A DNA stretch of 64,000 nucleotides from NCBI RefSeq assembly GCF_001590835.1, contig NZ_LTAQ01000001.1, forward strand, positions 332,357 through 396,356. The letters run 5' to 3'. Position numbers and translations under genes: made by a program. Position 1 is the stretch's first letter; every line of letters starts with the position of its first letter. Positions 18,155-27,828 of the stretch are shown here, piece by piece. The notes below the pieces were generated by a model, which had not been told where the DNA came from, did no database searches, and saw only the letters and a program-made list of their open reading frames with translations. The stretch comes from Bacillus gaemokensis. GTDB lineage: Bacteria; Bacillota; Bacilli; Bacillales; Bacillaceae_G.

Positions 18155-18505
18155 ATGTTTGGATCTTTTGGATGCCGTGACGACTTTAGAGGTTGTCACT
18201 TCGACAATGATTGTAAAAAAGATGATTTCCGAAAAGATGATTTCCGAAAAGATGATTTTAACAAAAAATCACTATGTAATGTCCTGTTTAATATTTCAAT
18301 TGGAACAAAAATTTCTCTTCTAAAAATTAAAGATCATGGTACGTTCCGTGATGTAATATTTGAGGGATTTTCCTGTGGGGTAGCTCTCTTCTCCAATCAA
18401 GACCATAAACACGATTGGGATGATGAAGATGAAAATTGGCATAAAGACAAATTTAGAGGGTTATTACGCGTTTGCCCAGAGGATATAATTGCGATTGCAG
18501 TTTAA
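18155..18505 (+). CDS. Asp/Lys-rich small protein with KDDFR repeats, probable spore protein
   Basis: A 116-residue product with no recognised family. Residues 1-20 hold three cysteines (FGC, GCHF, NDCKK). A tandem KDDFR-KDDFR-KDDFN repeat follows (about 22-36), encoded by 15-base DNA repeats at 18217-18260. A C-terminal domain (about 40-116) starts SIGTKISLLKIKDHGTFRDV and contains an Asp/His-rich loop. Starts at 18134 and 18146 overlap the AAGGGGGTGAT ribosome site, so ATG 18155 is chosen. The sigma-K-like promoter suggests late mother-cell expression. Terminator at 18546-18588. Confidence 0.7.
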   Translation: MFGSFGCRDDFRGCHFDNDCKKDDFRKDDFRKDDFNKKSLCNVLFNISIGTKISLLKIKDHGTFRDVIFEGFSCGVALFSNQDHKHDWDDEDENWHKDKFRGLLRVCPEDIIAIAV

Positions 18506-18545
18506 GACTTTCGTCTTTATTAGATTAGAAAAATTACACTTGCAC

Positions 18546-18588
18546 AAAAAAACCTGAGACCGATTTCAAATCGGCTCAGGTTTTCTTT
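18546..18588. terminator. Bidirectional terminator
   Basis: CCTGAG and CTCAGG, extended inward by CCGATTT/AAATCGG, flanked by A and T runs. It serves the KDDFR gene and ptsI. Confidence 0.9.
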
Positions 18589-18592
18589 TTTA

Positions 18593-20305
18593 TTAGATGC
18601 TTTTAACTAATTCAACAACTTCTTCAGTAGTTGACATTGTTAATGCTTTTTGTGCTAACTCTTCCATTTGTGCTTTTGACAACTTGCTTAGTTGTGTTCT
18701 TGCAGGAAGAATAGATGTTGCACTCATACTAAATTCATCTAATCCTAATCCAAGTAGTAATGGGATTGCAAGTGAATCTCCTGCCATCTCACCACACATA
18801 CCAGCCCATTTGCCTTCTTTATGAGCAGCATCGATAACCATTTTTACAAGACGTAAAATTGATGGGTTATATGGTTGGTATAAGTAAGATACACGCTCAT
18901 TCATACGGTCTGCAGCCATTGTGTATTGGATTAAATCATTTGTTCCGATAGAGAAGAAATCAACTTCTTTAGCAAACTGATCTGCTAATACCGCTGAAGC
19001 AGGGATTTCAACCATCATACCCACTTCAATATCGCTAGAAACAGTTGTACCAGCTTGAACAAGTCTTTCTTTCTCTTCTAATAAAATTGCTTTTGCTTGA
19101 CGGAATTCATCAAGAGTTGCAATCATTGGGAACATAATTTTTAAATTACCATATACGCTAGCACGAAGTAATGCACGAAGTTGTGTACGGAACACATCTT
19201 GTTCTTCAAGACATAAGCGAATCGCACGGTAACCTAAGAATGGGTTCATTTCTTTTGGTAAATGTAAGTATGGAAGCTCTTTATCTCCACCAATGTCAAG
19301 TGTACGAACAACAACTGGTTGACCTTCTTTTACACCTTCAAGAACTGCTTTATACGCTTCGAACTGTTCTTCTTCTGTCGGAAGATTGTCACGGCCCATG
19401 TATAAGAATTCTGTACGGTATAAACCAACGCCTTCTCCACCATTATCGATAATACCTTGTACATCATTTGGTGTTCCGATATTTGCAACAAGCTCAACGT
19501 GATGTCCATCGCTTGTTACAGTTTCTTGGTCTTTTAATTTTGCCCATTCAGCTTTTTGCTCTTCAAATTTTGCTTTCTTTTCCTCAAAAGTACGAAGAGT
19601 TTCTTCAGATGGATTTACAATTACTTCTCCATCTAAACCATCGATGATTACCATATCGCCGTTTTGGATTTTCTCCATAACAACTTTTGTACCAACAACA
19701 GCTGGAATTTCCATAGAGCGAGCCATAATTGCAGAGTGAGATGTACGTCCACCGATATCAGTTGTAAAACCTTTTGCATATTTGCGGTTTAATTGTGCCG
19801 TATCAGATGGTGTTAAATCTTCAGCAATAATGATTACTTCTTCAGAAATTGTACCTGGATTTGAGAAGTTAATTTCTAGTAAATGTGCAAGAACGCGTTT
19901 GGTTACGTCGCGAATATCCGCTGCACGTTCTTTCATATATTCATTATCCATGTTTTCAAACATAGTAATGAACATTGTTGCAACTTCGTCCATTGCAAAT
20001 TCAGCATTTACTTTTTCGTTATTTACTTTATCTTTTACTGGATTTACTAGTTCTGGATCATTCAATACTAATAAATGTGCTTCAAAGATAGCAGCTTTAT
20101 CAGCACCTAGCTCAGCAAAAGCATGGTCCTTAATAGCTTCTAGTTCAGATTTTGCTTTCTCAAGCGCAGCGTCTAAGCGTGCAATTTCTGCAGCTTCATT
20201 CGTAATCGTTTTCTTTTCAATGTTAAATTCAGGATTTTCAAGTCTGAAAGCCTTTGCAATAGCAATCCCACTTGATGCAGCGATCCCTTGAATATTAAGA
20301 GTCAT
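18593..20305 (-). CDS. ptsI: Phosphoenolpyruvate-protein phosphotransferase (Enzyme I)
   Basis: Enzyme I moves phosphate from PEP to HPr, driving all PTS sugar uptake. The 570-residue protein has the N-terminal swivelling domain with the active histidine in [13 protein letters not shown] (about 185-197) and a C-terminal PEP-binding barrel with [30 protein letters not shown] and the catalytic cysteine in GMCGEMAGD. Its ATG shares one base with the ptsH stop. It is the last gene of the ptsGHI cluster. Confidence 0.97.
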   Translation of the reverse strand: MTLNIQGIAASSGIAIAKAFRLENPEFNIEKKTITNEAAEIARLDAALEKAKSELEAIKDHAFAELGADKAAIFEAHLLVLNDPELVNPVKDKVNNEKVNAEFAMDEVATMFITMFENMDNEYMKERAADIRDVTKRVLAHLLEINFSNPGTISEEVIIIAEDLTPSDTAQLNRKYAKGFTTDIGGRTSHSAIMARSMEIPAVVGTKVVMEKIQNGDMVIIDGLDGEVIVNPSEETLRTFEEKKAKFEEQKAEWAKLKDQETVTSDGHHVELVANIGTPNDVQGIIDNGGEGVGLYRTEFLYMGRDNLPTEEEQFEAYKAVLEGVKEGQPVVVRTLDIGGDKELPYLHLPKEMNPFLGYRAIRLCLEEQDVFRTQLRALLRASVYGNLKIMFPMIATLDEFRQAKAILLEEKERLVQAGTTVSSDIEVGMMVEIPASAVLADQFAKEVDFFSIGTNDLIQYTMAADRMNERVSYLYQPYNPSILRLVKMVIDAAHKEGKWAGMCGEMAGDSLAIPLLLGLGLDEFSMSATSILPARTQLSKLSKAQMEELAQKALTMSTTEEVVELVKSI

Positions 20306-20568
20306 TATTCTCCTAATCCTTCGTTTTTCATAGTTTCTTCGATAGCTGCTAGTGCTTGAGCTGCATCATCACCATTTGCAGTGATTTTAATTTCCGCGCC
20401 TTGTTGAATACCTAAAGACATAACGCCCATGATTGATTTTAAGTTAACGTTCTTACCGTTATACTCTAAGTTAATGTCAGCACCGAATTTACTTGCAGTG
20501 TTTACAAGTAGAGTTGCTGGACGAGCATGAATTCCTGAATCGCTAGTTACTTTAAAGATTTTTTCCAT
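20305..20568 (-). CDS. ptsH: Phosphocarrier protein HPr
   Basis: HPr carries phosphate from Enzyme I to EIIA and, when phosphorylated on Ser46, acts as CcpA corepressor in Bacillus. The 87-residue sequence shows both sites: His15 in [11 protein letters not shown] and Ser46 in [20 protein letters not shown] precedes the ATG. A perfect 14-base-pair hairpin (20640-20677) separates it from ptsG. Confidence 0.97.
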   Translation of the reverse strand: MEKIFKVTSDSGIHARPATLLVNTASKFGADINLEYNGKNVNLKSIMGVMSLGIQQGAEIKITANGDDAAQALAAIEETMKNEGLGE

Positions 20569-20639
20569 AATAATTTATCTCCTTTAAATACAGTATTTTT
20601 TTAGTTGTATAGACGTGAGTACTACATCATCTATTGTAT

Positions 20640-20677
20640 ATAATAGGCGATGTTCGGTCAACCACATCGCCTATTAT
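20640..20677 (-). terminator. Intercistronic hairpin between ptsG and ptsH
   Basis: ATAATAGGCGATGT pairs perfectly with ACATCGCCTATTAT over a ten-base loop. On the minus strand it is not followed by a T run, so it may be an RNA stabiliser, a processing site or a leaky terminator rather than a full stop. Confidence 0.6.
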
Positions 20678-20703
20678 AATTATAAACATTTTGCGTCAAT
20701 TTC

Positions 20704-22767
20704 CTACTGAATGTCAATAATAGCTGTTTCACCTTTCTTGACATTTCCATCTTTTTTCAATTTAACTTGTTGCCCTTGCCCTAAATTTGTAAAAATAATT
20801 GGTGTAATAATAGATGGTGCATTTTCTTTTACAAATGCAAGATCTACTTTTAATAATGGTTGCCCTTGCTTCACTTTATCGCCTTGTGCAACAAGCGCTT
20901 CAAAACCTTCACCATTTAATTTTACAGTATCAATACCAAAGTGAATTAAAATTTCTTTTCCGCCTTCAGATTGAATTCCAATTGCATGTTTTGTTGGGAA
21001 TACATTGACAATTTCACCATCAACTGGGGATACTACTGTTCCTTCTGTTGGTTCAATTGCAAATCCATCACCCATCATTTTTCCTGAAAATACTTGATCA
21101 GGTACTTCTGTAATTGGTAAAAGTTTTCCTTCGATTGGAGATACAATTGTTTCATTTATATCTGTTTTTTGCACTGTTTCTTCTACTTTTACAGGCTCCT
21201 CTTTTTCAACATGAGGCGCACGCCCTGACATAATATCATGAATTTGTGATTTTAACGTGTCAGATTTCGGTCCAAAAATAGCTTGAATGTTATTTCCAAC
21301 TTCAAGTACTCCCGCTGCCCCAAGTTCTTTTAGACGATCTTTGTTTACATTTTTTTGTTCGTTTACTTGAACACGTAAACGTGTAATACAAGCATCTAAA
21401 GAAGCAATATTTTCTTTACCACCAAGTGCTACTAGCACTTCACGTGGAAGTTCACCTGCTTCTGTTTTCCCAGCGCCATCAGTATCTGTTGTTACTTCAC
21501 GACCAGGTGTTTTTAAATTCCATTTACGAATTGCAAAGCGGAATCCGAAGTAGTAAATAACTGCCAGTACAAGACCTACAACAATTACCCACCACCATGG
21601 TGTACGGCCAGGTAAGACACCAAATAACATAAAGTCAATTAAACCACCAGAGAATGTCATCCCAATTTTAACACCTAAAATGTGCATAGTCATAAATGAT
21701 AGACCAGCGAATACAGCATGTATTCCGAATAACACTGGTGCTACGAATAAGAATGAAAATTCAAGTGGTTCTGTAATACCTGTTAAGAAAGATGTTAACG
21801 CAGCAGACCCTAAAATACCAGCTGCTAATTTTTTATTTTCTGGACGTGCTTCATGATACATCGCTAACGCAGCTGCTGGAAGACCGAACATCATGAACGG
21901 ATACTTACCTGTTGTAAATGTACCAGCTGTTAATTCTACGCCGTCTTTTAACTGTGCCATAAAGATTTTTTGGTCACCGCGGATTAACTCGCCAGCTGCA
22001 TTTGTATACTGACCGAATTCAAACCAGAATGGTGAATAGAAAATGTGATGTAATCCAAATGGAATTAATGAACGCTCAATTAAACCGAATACAAGTGCAG
22101 CTAAAGTTTTATTTGCATCAATCATTTGATGTGAGAAAGTATTTAAACCACTTTGAATGTACGGCCAAACGAAACACATTAAAATCCCTAAAAGTAAAGA
22201 GAATGTTGCAGTTGCGATTGGTACGAAACGCTTGCCTGCAAAGAAACCTAAGTATGATGGTAATTCAATATTGAAGTATTTATTATAACAATATGCCGCT
22301 AATATCCCGACAATAATACCACCAAATACTCCTGTTTGTAACGTTGGAATCCCTAATACATTTGCGTAAGCTGGATCCGTAAAACCAATTTTAACTGGAT
22401 CTGAACCAGTACTTGTTACTTTTACTAGCTTATCTACTTCCAAGAACACACTCATTGTCTTGTTCATAATTAAATAACCAACGAATGCTGCTAATCCAGC
22501 TACTCCGTCTCCACCAGCTAGGCCAATCGCTACCCCCACTGCGAATAATAGCGCAAGGTTTGCGAAAATAATATCACCAGATTGTTCCATGATTTTTGCA
22601 ACCATTACAAACCAATCTGCTTTTAAAGCAGGAATTAAACTTGTTAGCTGTTCATTTTGAAATGCGTTACCAAATCCAAGTAAAATACCTGCTGCCGGTA
22701 AAATCGCTACTGGAAGCATAAGCGCTTTTCCGACTTTTTGAAGAACACCAAAGATCTTCTTAAACAT
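20704..22767 (-). CDS. ptsG: PTS glucose transporter EIICBA
   Basis: PtsG imports and phosphorylates glucose. Order: EIIC membrane domain (about residues 1-400, with [16 protein letters not shown] and [13 protein letters not shown]), EIIB with the phosphocysteine in DACITRLRV, a linker, and EIIA with the histidine in [11 protein letters not shown]. The frame opens 19 codons earlier, but ATG 22767 with AGGAAGGG upstream gives 687 residues, the usual Bacillus length. A long leader with a GlcT antiterminator site precedes it. Close to ptsH and ptsI. Confidence 0.96.
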   Translation of the reverse strand: MFKKIFGVLQKVGKALMLPVAILPAAGILLGFGNAFQNEQLTSLIPALKADWFVMVAKIMEQSGDIIFANLALLFAVGVAIGLAGGDGVAGLAAFVGYLIMNKTMSVFLEVDKLVKVTSTGSDPVKIGFTDPAYANVLGIPTLQTGVFGGIIVGILAAYCYNKYFNIELPSYLGFFAGKRFVPIATATFSLLLGILMCFVWPYIQSGLNTFSHQMIDANKTLAALVFGLIERSLIPFGLHHIFYSPFWFEFGQYTNAAGELIRGDQKIFMAQLKDGVELTAGTFTTGKYPFMMFGLPAAALAMYHEARPENKKLAAGILGSAALTSFLTGITEPLEFSFLFVAPVLFGIHAVFAGLSFMTMHILGVKIGMTFSGGLIDFMLFGVLPGRTPWWWVIVVGLVLAVIYYFGFRFAIRKWNLKTPGREVTTDTDGAGKTEAGELPREVLVALGGKENIASLDACITRLRVQVNEQKNVNKDRLKELGAAGVLEVGNNIQAIFGPKSDTLKSQIHDIMSGRAPHVEKEEPVKVEETVQKTDINETIVSPIEGKLLPITEVPDQVFSGKMMGDGFAIEPTEGTVVSPVDGEIVNVFPTKHAIGIQSEGGKEILIHFGIDTVKLNGEGFEALVAQGDKVKQGQPLLKVDLAFVKENAPSIITPIIFTNLGQGQQVKLKKDGNVKKGETAIIDIQ

Positions 22768-22950
22768 GGAAACCCTTCCTCTCTTATCTATATTGATACT
22801 TTTCGACAAACGCCAAAAAGGCATGAGGAAAAAAAGATAGAACGATAGCTATACAAAGGGTAGTATGTCCCTTTCTCTAGCTTACATTCCTGGCTTTTCT
22901 CCACTCATGCCTGATCGAATCAGTAACACGTGTCAAAAATAGGTTTACAT
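22768..22950 (-). promoter_or_regulatory. ptsG leader with GlcT antiterminator (RAT) and terminator
   Basis: On minus, GTTACTGATTCGATCAGGC (about 22911-22929) has the form of a GlcT/LicT-type RNA antiterminator. AGGCATGAG near its 3' side is complementary to CTCATGCCT at 22819-22827, followed by TTTTT, giving a mutually exclusive terminator. Bound GlcT would allow read-through into ptsG. Confidence 0.75.
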
Positions 22951-22968
22951 ATAAGTTCACTATTTTAA

Positions 22969-23046
22969 AGCAAACGTTTTCGTCGCTTGTCGAATTTTGT
23001 ATAACTTTGCATGACTTATTATACAAAACAATTGTAAGCGATTCAA
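22969..23046 (-). promoter_or_regulatory. ptsG promoter with cre-like site
   Basis: On minus, -35 TTGAAT (23041-23046) and -10 TATAAT (23018-23023) are 17 bases apart. Downstream, 22969-22983 reads ACGAAAACGTTTGCT, one mismatch from the CcpA cre consensus WTGNAANCGNWNNCW, placed in the transcribed leader. Confidence 0.6.
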
Positions 23047-23090
23047 TCATTTTTTTTAACGTTTTCATTTTAGACAAAAACAAAGCGATT

Positions 23091-23939
23091 CTATACCTGT
23101 TCTGCTTTTACTAATCTTTGCAAATGCATCGTTAAATAAATGCTTTCCGCTTCATATACAGGAAGCTGTAATTCTTTTTGCATTACTTTCACAAGCTTCC
23201 ATGCTAGATTATAACAAATTGGATACTCTTTTTTTAACAACTCAGCAAAACCTTGAGACTCTTCTACCTTCTCACCATTTTTCACCCGCTCGATTGCATA
23301 TTGTAAATGACGAATAAGACGTAAATAATGAATGCTTTCTTGATCTAGTGTAAGATGTAGATTTGTTTCAATTAAAGAAACGAGCTGTGCAATAAGACGG
23401 GAGTTTTGATTAACAGAAGATAGATCAGAGTTTGTTAACGAACTATAAATATGGAGTGCAATAAAACCAATTTCCCCTTCCGGTAATATAATTTGCAAAC
23501 GGGAATTAAGGAGCTGTACGACACCTTCAGCAATTTTATATTCTTCTGGGTACAACATTTTTGTTTCCACTAAAAAAGGATTATCTACTGTAAATCCTTG
23601 TTTCAATCGTTTAATTGCGAAAGAAATATGGTCTGTTAGGGCAATATGAATATGTTCATTTAATGGTGACTCGGCTTTTTCTTGAATATACAGCATAATG
23701 TCATTCATAAGTTCAATTAACTTTTCACTTACATGTGGAACTAATAGCTTATATTGTTCACGGTCACGTTCATTTTTTAAAACAAACATTTTTTCAATTT
23801 GTTTTGCCTCTAGTACATCTTTCGCCTTTTTGCCAAATCCAATCCCTTTACCAATCACTACTACTTCCTTATGTTCCGGATGAGCAGCAATGATGACATT
23901 ATTATTTAAAACTTTTTTAATTTCTAGATAATTATTCAT
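23091..23939 (-). CDS. glcT: Transcription antiterminator GlcT
   Basis: GlcT is a BglG-family RNA-binding protein that stops premature termination in the ptsG leader when glucose is present. The 282-residue protein has the CAT RNA-binding domain (residues 1-60, NNNVIIAAHPEHKEVVVIGKG), then two PTS regulation domains with histidines in HIHIALTDHI, ALHIYSS, RLIRHLQYAIER and MHLQRL. It lies directly upstream of ptsG in the same direction. Confidence 0.94.
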   Translation of the reverse strand: MNNYLEIKKVLNNNVIIAAHPEHKEVVVIGKGIGFGKKAKDVLEAKQIEKMFVLKNERDREQYKLLVPHVSEKLIELMNDIMLYIQEKAESPLNEHIHIALTDHISFAIKRLKQGFTVDNPFLVETKMLYPEEYKIAEGVVQLLNSRLQIILPEGEIGFIALHIYSSLTNSDLSSVNQNSRLIAQLVSLIETNLHLTLDQESIHYLRLIRHLQYAIERVKNGEKVEESQGFAELLKKEYPICYNLAWKLVKVMQKELQLPVYEAESIYLTMHLQRLVKAEQV

Positions 23940-24040
23940 ATAACACCACCCTCGGTACTTGACATTCTGCTTTTATGTTACAGAACATCCATCTTTTTCG
24001 TCAATGCAAAACATCTACCATTTTTAAAAATGTCCTTTTT

Positions 24041-24069
24041 TAGACATGATTGTACAAGATGCGTATAAT
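24041..24069 (+). promoter_or_regulatory. Sigma-A promoter of the HAD phosphatase
   Basis: TAGACA (24041-24046) and TATAAT (24064-24069) separated by 17 bases, 35 bases before the start codon. Confidence 0.7.
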
Positions 24070-24104
24070 GTAAGAACAAATGTACATAGAAAGGAGAGAG
24101 CAAC

Positions 24105-24911
24105 ATGATTAAAATGTTTGTAAGCGATATTGATGGTACAATGATGCAACATAGAGGTGTGATTGATCAGCAAGATATTGCAGCACTTCGCAGTCTTGCG
24201 AAGCAAAATGTGATTCTATGTTTTGCCTCCGGTAGGCTTGATAATGAAATTGCTGATTTGATGAAAGAGGTTGGAACACATTTTCACCGCATCAGCGTGA
24301 ACGGTGTCTTTGTATATACACATGAAAATAAACAGCTCTTATCAGCAACATTTGATTCCAATATTTTACCTGACTTATTAGCTATAACAAAAGAAGAACC
24401 ATATTTTCGTTATGTAAGTGATGAACATAATTATTACATTGAAGAAAAAACACCTTTTATCCATGAACTTGAAAAACAAGTAATGATGACCTCAGTAGAA
24501 GAACCTAATTTGCTACAAAAAATTGATGATACAATTTTCCCAAATAAAATTTCTGTCGGGGGAACAAAAGAAGACCTACAAGTACTTCAGAAAAAAATTG
24601 ATACGAAGTTTAGTGGAAAAGTGAGTACTTTTATTTCAGCTGAACAATGCTTGGATGTCATGCCTCCAGATATTAGCAAAGGATCTGCTATTTCTGTTTT
24701 ATTACAAGAATTCCAAATAAAACCTGAAGAAATTGCTTGTGTCGGTGATTCTTACAATGATATTCCAATGTTTCATTTAACTCCTCATAGTTTTGCTATG
24801 GTACAAGCAGACGAAGCAGTCAAAAAACATGCACATGATGTCGTAAACTCTGTTAAAGACGCTGTAGAATATGTGCTAGCCTATAATAAAAATACGACTC
24901 ACTCCTTATAA
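24105..24911 (+). CDS. Cof-type HAD-IIB phosphatase
   Basis: A 268-residue sugar- or flavin-phosphate phosphatase of the Cof family: nucleophile motif VSDIDGTMM at residues 6-14, FASGRLDNEI for motif II, the C2B cap in the middle, KGSAISVLL with the motif III lysine, and GDSYNDIPMF for metal binding. Such enzymes have broad, overlapping substrates. AAAGGAGAG precedes the ATG. It is divergent from glcT. The gene ends inside the terminator arm at 24889-24929. Confidence 0.88.
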   Translation: MIKMFVSDIDGTMMQHRGVIDQQDIAALRSLAKQNVILCFASGRLDNEIADLMKEVGTHFHRISVNGVFVYTHENKQLLSATFDSNILPDLLAITKEEPYFRYVSDEHNYYIEEKTPFIHELEKQVMMTSVEEPNLLQKIDDTIFPNKISVGGTKEDLQVLQKKIDTKFSGKVSTFISAEQCLDVMPPDISKGSAISVLLQEFQIKPEEIACVGDSYNDIPMFHLTPHSFAMVQADEAVKKHAHDVVNSVKDAVEYVLAYNKNTTHSL

Positions 24912-24929
24912 GGATGAGTCGTATTTTTC
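24889..24929 (+). terminator. Terminator of the HAD gene
   Basis: AAAAATACGACTCA and TGAGTCGTATTTTT pair, extended by a CTCCTTAT/ATAAGGA inner stem. The stop codon lies within it. Confidence 0.9.
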
Positions 24930-24982
24930 CTTTACATACGAAATGAATGAAACGTTTACTGCATTTCACAAAATAAAGTATA

Positions 24983-25714
24983 TTACTTATTTCGTGAAAT
25001 ACTCGTAATAAACTTATAACGGTCACCACGATAAATACATTTCACGTATTCTAACGGTAGTTCACCTTCTGCATATGACCATTGTCGCATTACAAGCACA
25101 GGTGCTTTTTTAGGAATATGCAGATGCTCCGCTTCATCATCCGTTGCAATTGAAGCTTCAATTGCTTGGGTAGCACGAACAAGCTTAAAGCCCAACTTTT
25201 TCTCTAAATGTTCGTATAAAGATTGTTGCAGAATTTCTTCGTTAATATCTTTCACAAGAGTTAGCGACAAATACGTCGTCTCAAAAGCAATCGGTTCATC
25301 ATCAGCTAAGCGTATACGCCTCACTTCATAAACCGATTCCCCCTCTTGAATTCTAAGCCGGTCTGCTATTTGAGCAGTAGCGGGAACTAGGCGGAAGCTT
25401 AATAATTGACTGCTCGGTTTCATACCACGAGAAAGCATATCCTCTGTAAATCCGGTCATTCCTTGCAGCTTCTGCTCCACTTTCGGAAGTTGAACAAACG
25501 TTCCAATTCCGCGTTTTCGATACAAATACCCCTGTTCCACTAAGTTATTAATTGCCTGTCTGATTGTCATGCGACTTACTTCGAACTTATCACAAAGTTC
25601 ATTCTCAGATGGAATTTTATCTCCCGGCTTCCATTCACCGTCCTCAATTAGCTGTTTCACCCACTCTTGAATCTGATAATAGATCGGAAATGGTGAATAC
25701 TTGTCGATGTTCAT
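24983..25714 (-). CDS. nagR: GntR/HutC-family repressor of amino-sugar use, NagR (YvoA) type
   Basis: NagR represses the nag genes and is released by glucosamine-6-phosphate-type effectors. The 243-residue protein has an N-terminal GntR winged helix ([20 protein letters not shown] at about 34-53, RKRGIGTFV) and a UTRA effector domain (about 85-240). The longer frame start at 25759 would overlap nagB further; ATG 25714 has GAGG nine bases upstream. It still overlaps the nagB 3' end by 71 bases. Last gene of nagA-nagB-nagR. Confidence 0.9.
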   Translation of the reverse strand: MNIDKYSPFPIYYQIQEWVKQLIEDGEWKPGDKIPSENELCDKFEVSRMTIRQAINNLVEQGYLYRKRGIGTFVQLPKVEQKLQGMTGFTEDMLSRGMKPSSQLLSFRLVPATAQIADRLRIQEGESVYEVRRIRLADDEPIAFETTYLSLTLVKDINEEILQQSLYEHLEKKLGFKLVRATQAIEASIATDDEAEHLHIPKKAPVLVMRQWSYAEGELPLEYVKCIYRGDRYKFITSISRNK

Positions 25715-26432
25715 CAGCAATCGCCTCACTGCATAAAGATAGAGCTTCTTGATCAGCAATTACGGTTACATTCGGATGACGTTGCAGCACTGTAGCAGGA
25801 CACGCTTCGCTAAATTCACCTTGTAATAATTCTTTGATTGCTTCTGCCTTTTTCGGACCCATAGCAACAAGGAGAATTCGTTTCGCTTTCATAATGCTTC
25901 CAATACCCATTGTAATTGCATGAGTTGGTACATCTTCTTCGTTTTCGAAGAAGCGAAGGTTCGCTTGGCGCGTAGACTCTGTTAATTCTACAATATTAGT
26001 TGGAGAATTAAATGCTGTTCCTGGCTCGTTAAATCCGATGTGACCGTTTTCACCGATTCCAAGAATCTGTAAGTCAACTGGGTTAGCTGCTAGAATGCTT
26101 TCATAACGCTTGCATTCCTCTTCCAAATCACTTGCCATCCCATTTGGTACATAAGTTTCTTTGAAAGGAAGATGATTAAACAACTGTTCTTGCATAAAGT
26201 AATGATAGCTGTTTTTATCTTCATGTGGTAAATTTACGTACTCATCTAAGTTTACAGTGGTTACACGGCTTGTATCAAGTTTATTTTTTCGCATTTCTGC
26301 ATAAATACCAAGTGGAGAGCTTCCTGTAGCCATTCCTAACGTTGGATTTTCTTTTGATTTTACAACTTCTTCAATTAATTTATAGCCTGCCTCAGCTAAT
26401 TCTTCTGGAGTTTTTACAACAAGAATATTCAT
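25644..26432 (-). CDS. nagB: Glucosamine-6-phosphate deaminase
   Basis: NagB converts glucosamine 6-phosphate to fructose 6-phosphate and ammonia. The 262-residue protein shows [14 protein letters not shown] near residue 32, VNLDEYVNL, and the active-site [14 protein letters not shown] around residue 136. It sits four bases after nagA. Its C terminus extends over the start of nagR, an unusually long overlap of 71 bases that the intact [11 protein letters not shown] tail suggests is genuine. Confidence 0.96.
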   Translation of the reverse strand: MNILVVKTPEELAEAGYKLIEEVVKSKENPTLGMATGSSPLGIYAEMRKNKLDTSRVTTVNLDEYVNLPHEDKNSYHYFMQEQLFNHLPFKETYVPNGMASDLEEECKRYESILAANPVDLQILGIGENGHIGFNEPGTAFNSPTNIVELTESTRQANLRFFENEEDVPTHAITMGIGSIMKAKRILLVAMGPKKAEAIKELLQGEFSEACPATVLQRHPNVTVIADQEALSLCSEAIADEHRQVFTISDLLSDSRVGETAN

Positions 26433-26436
26433 CTAT

Positions 26437-27585
26437 TTACTTCCCTTCCTTCATATGAATTCCTAATCGAACTGTATCATATACATGTAAATCTTCAGTC
26501 ATAACAACAAAATCAGCATCTTTCCCTGCTACTAATGCCCCTTTATTTGTTAGTCCAAACTCTTCTGCTTGGTTAACTGACGTCATAAGTACAGCCTCTT
26601 CAACAGAACATCCTGTAAATTCAATTACATTACGAAATGCTTGGTCCATTTTCAAAATACTACCAGCTAACGTTCCATCTTCTAATCGTGCACTACCATC
26701 TTTTACATGTACAGGCTGTCCGCCAAGTTCATATAATCCATCTTCTAGACCTTTTGCACGCATTGCGTCAGTAATGACACTTACTTTTTTAGGCCCTTTT
26801 AATTTATATGCTAATTTCACCATATCTGGATGAATGTGAATACCATCAGTAATTACTTCAACCATTACATCTGGGTTTAGTAAAACATGACCCACAACCC
26901 CTGGCTCACGGTGATGTAAACCACGCATTTGATTGTATAAGTGTGTAGCATGTGTAATGTTTCTGTTTTTGAGGTCAGCATCAATCGCATCAGTATGCCC
27001 GATTGTGCCAACAACACCAGTCTCAGCCAGATACTGTTCAAACGCTTCTGCACCTTCTTCTTCTGGTGCATACGTTACTAATTTAATTAAATTACCACTT
27101 GCTTCTTGCCATTGCTTAAATTGTTCAATATTCGCAGGAACGATATGCTCAAGTGGTTGTGCTCCTGCACGTTTTTTTGAAACATACGGTCCTTCTAAAT
27201 GAATATATTCAAAATGTGCTCCTTTTTCTTTCGCTTCTTTTGCAGCATGTAAAGCTGCTTCAATTGCTTCTGGAGCTTGCGTCATTGTTGTTGGGAAGTA
27301 AGTTGTAACCCCTTCTTTTAACATTTCTTTACCAAGGGTTACTAAACCATCGCTATTTGCATCCATCGCATCAATATCGTATCCACCATGAATATGAACA
27401 TCGATCATACCTGGAATCACAATCTTTCCTTCTGCATCAAAAACAGTTTCATTTTCTTGTGATACATATTGAGCCATCAAACCAATTTCTTCAATTTTTT
27501 CTGCGTAACGAATAAATCCACTTTCCATTACTTCTTGACCTGTATAAATGTTGGCATTGATGACAACTTGCGTTTTCATTTTCAT
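26437..27585 (-). CDS. nagA: N-acetylglucosamine-6-phosphate deacetylase
   Basis: NagA removes acetate from N-acetylglucosamine 6-phosphate, feeding NagB. The 382-residue amidohydrolase has PGMIDVHIHGGYDIDAMD with metal-binding histidines, HLEGPYVSKKRAGAQP, TIGHTDA, HLYNQMRGLHHREPG and the catalytic aspartate in VITDAMRAKG. First gene of nagA-B-R. Two ATGs lie six bases apart; the first follows AAAGGATCG. A NagR operator-like site lies upstream at 27659-27676. Confidence 0.95.
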   Translation of the reverse strand: MKMKTQVVINANIYTGQEVMESGFIRYAEKIEEIGLMAQYVSQENETVFDAEGKIVIPGMIDVHIHGGYDIDAMDANSDGLVTLGKEMLKEGVTTYFPTTMTQAPEAIEAALHAAKEAKEKGAHFEYIHLEGPYVSKKRAGAQPLEHIVPANIEQFKQWQEASGNLIKLVTYAPEEEGAEAFEQYLAETGVVGTIGHTDAIDADLKNRNITHATHLYNQMRGLHHREPGVVGHVLLNPDVMVEVITDGIHIHPDMVKLAYKLKGPKKVSVITDAMRAKGLEDGLYELGGQPVHVKDGSARLEDGTLAGSILKMDQAFRNVIEFTGCSVEEAVLMTSVNQAEEFGLTNKGALVAGKDADFVVMTEDLHVYDTVRLGIHMKEGK

Positions 27586-27658
27586 CGATCCTTTCCCCTA
27601 AAATACCTACTTGTTATTATTACCTATTTGCCTAACCCCATCTTAATATATACACGAG

Positions 27659-27676
27659 TAGTTGTCTATACATTAT
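27659..27676 (-). promoter_or_regulatory. Probable NagR operator
   Basis: On minus the site reads ATAATGTATAGACAACTA. It shares GTATAGAC with the dre-type sites bound by DasR/YvoA regulators, about 75 bases upstream of nagA, the expected place for NagR control. Confidence 0.6.
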
Positions 27677-27828
27677 AAATAAATTTCCTCTTTGTTTAGT
27701 AAAAAAGGAAATTTACATTTCTTCTCTAATTATAATATATATTATTCATTTTTTCCAAAAGAAGACAGTTCACCTTTTATGAATTTTGGTAACGATTCCT
27801 TATTCATTGTATGAACATATACTCCTTT

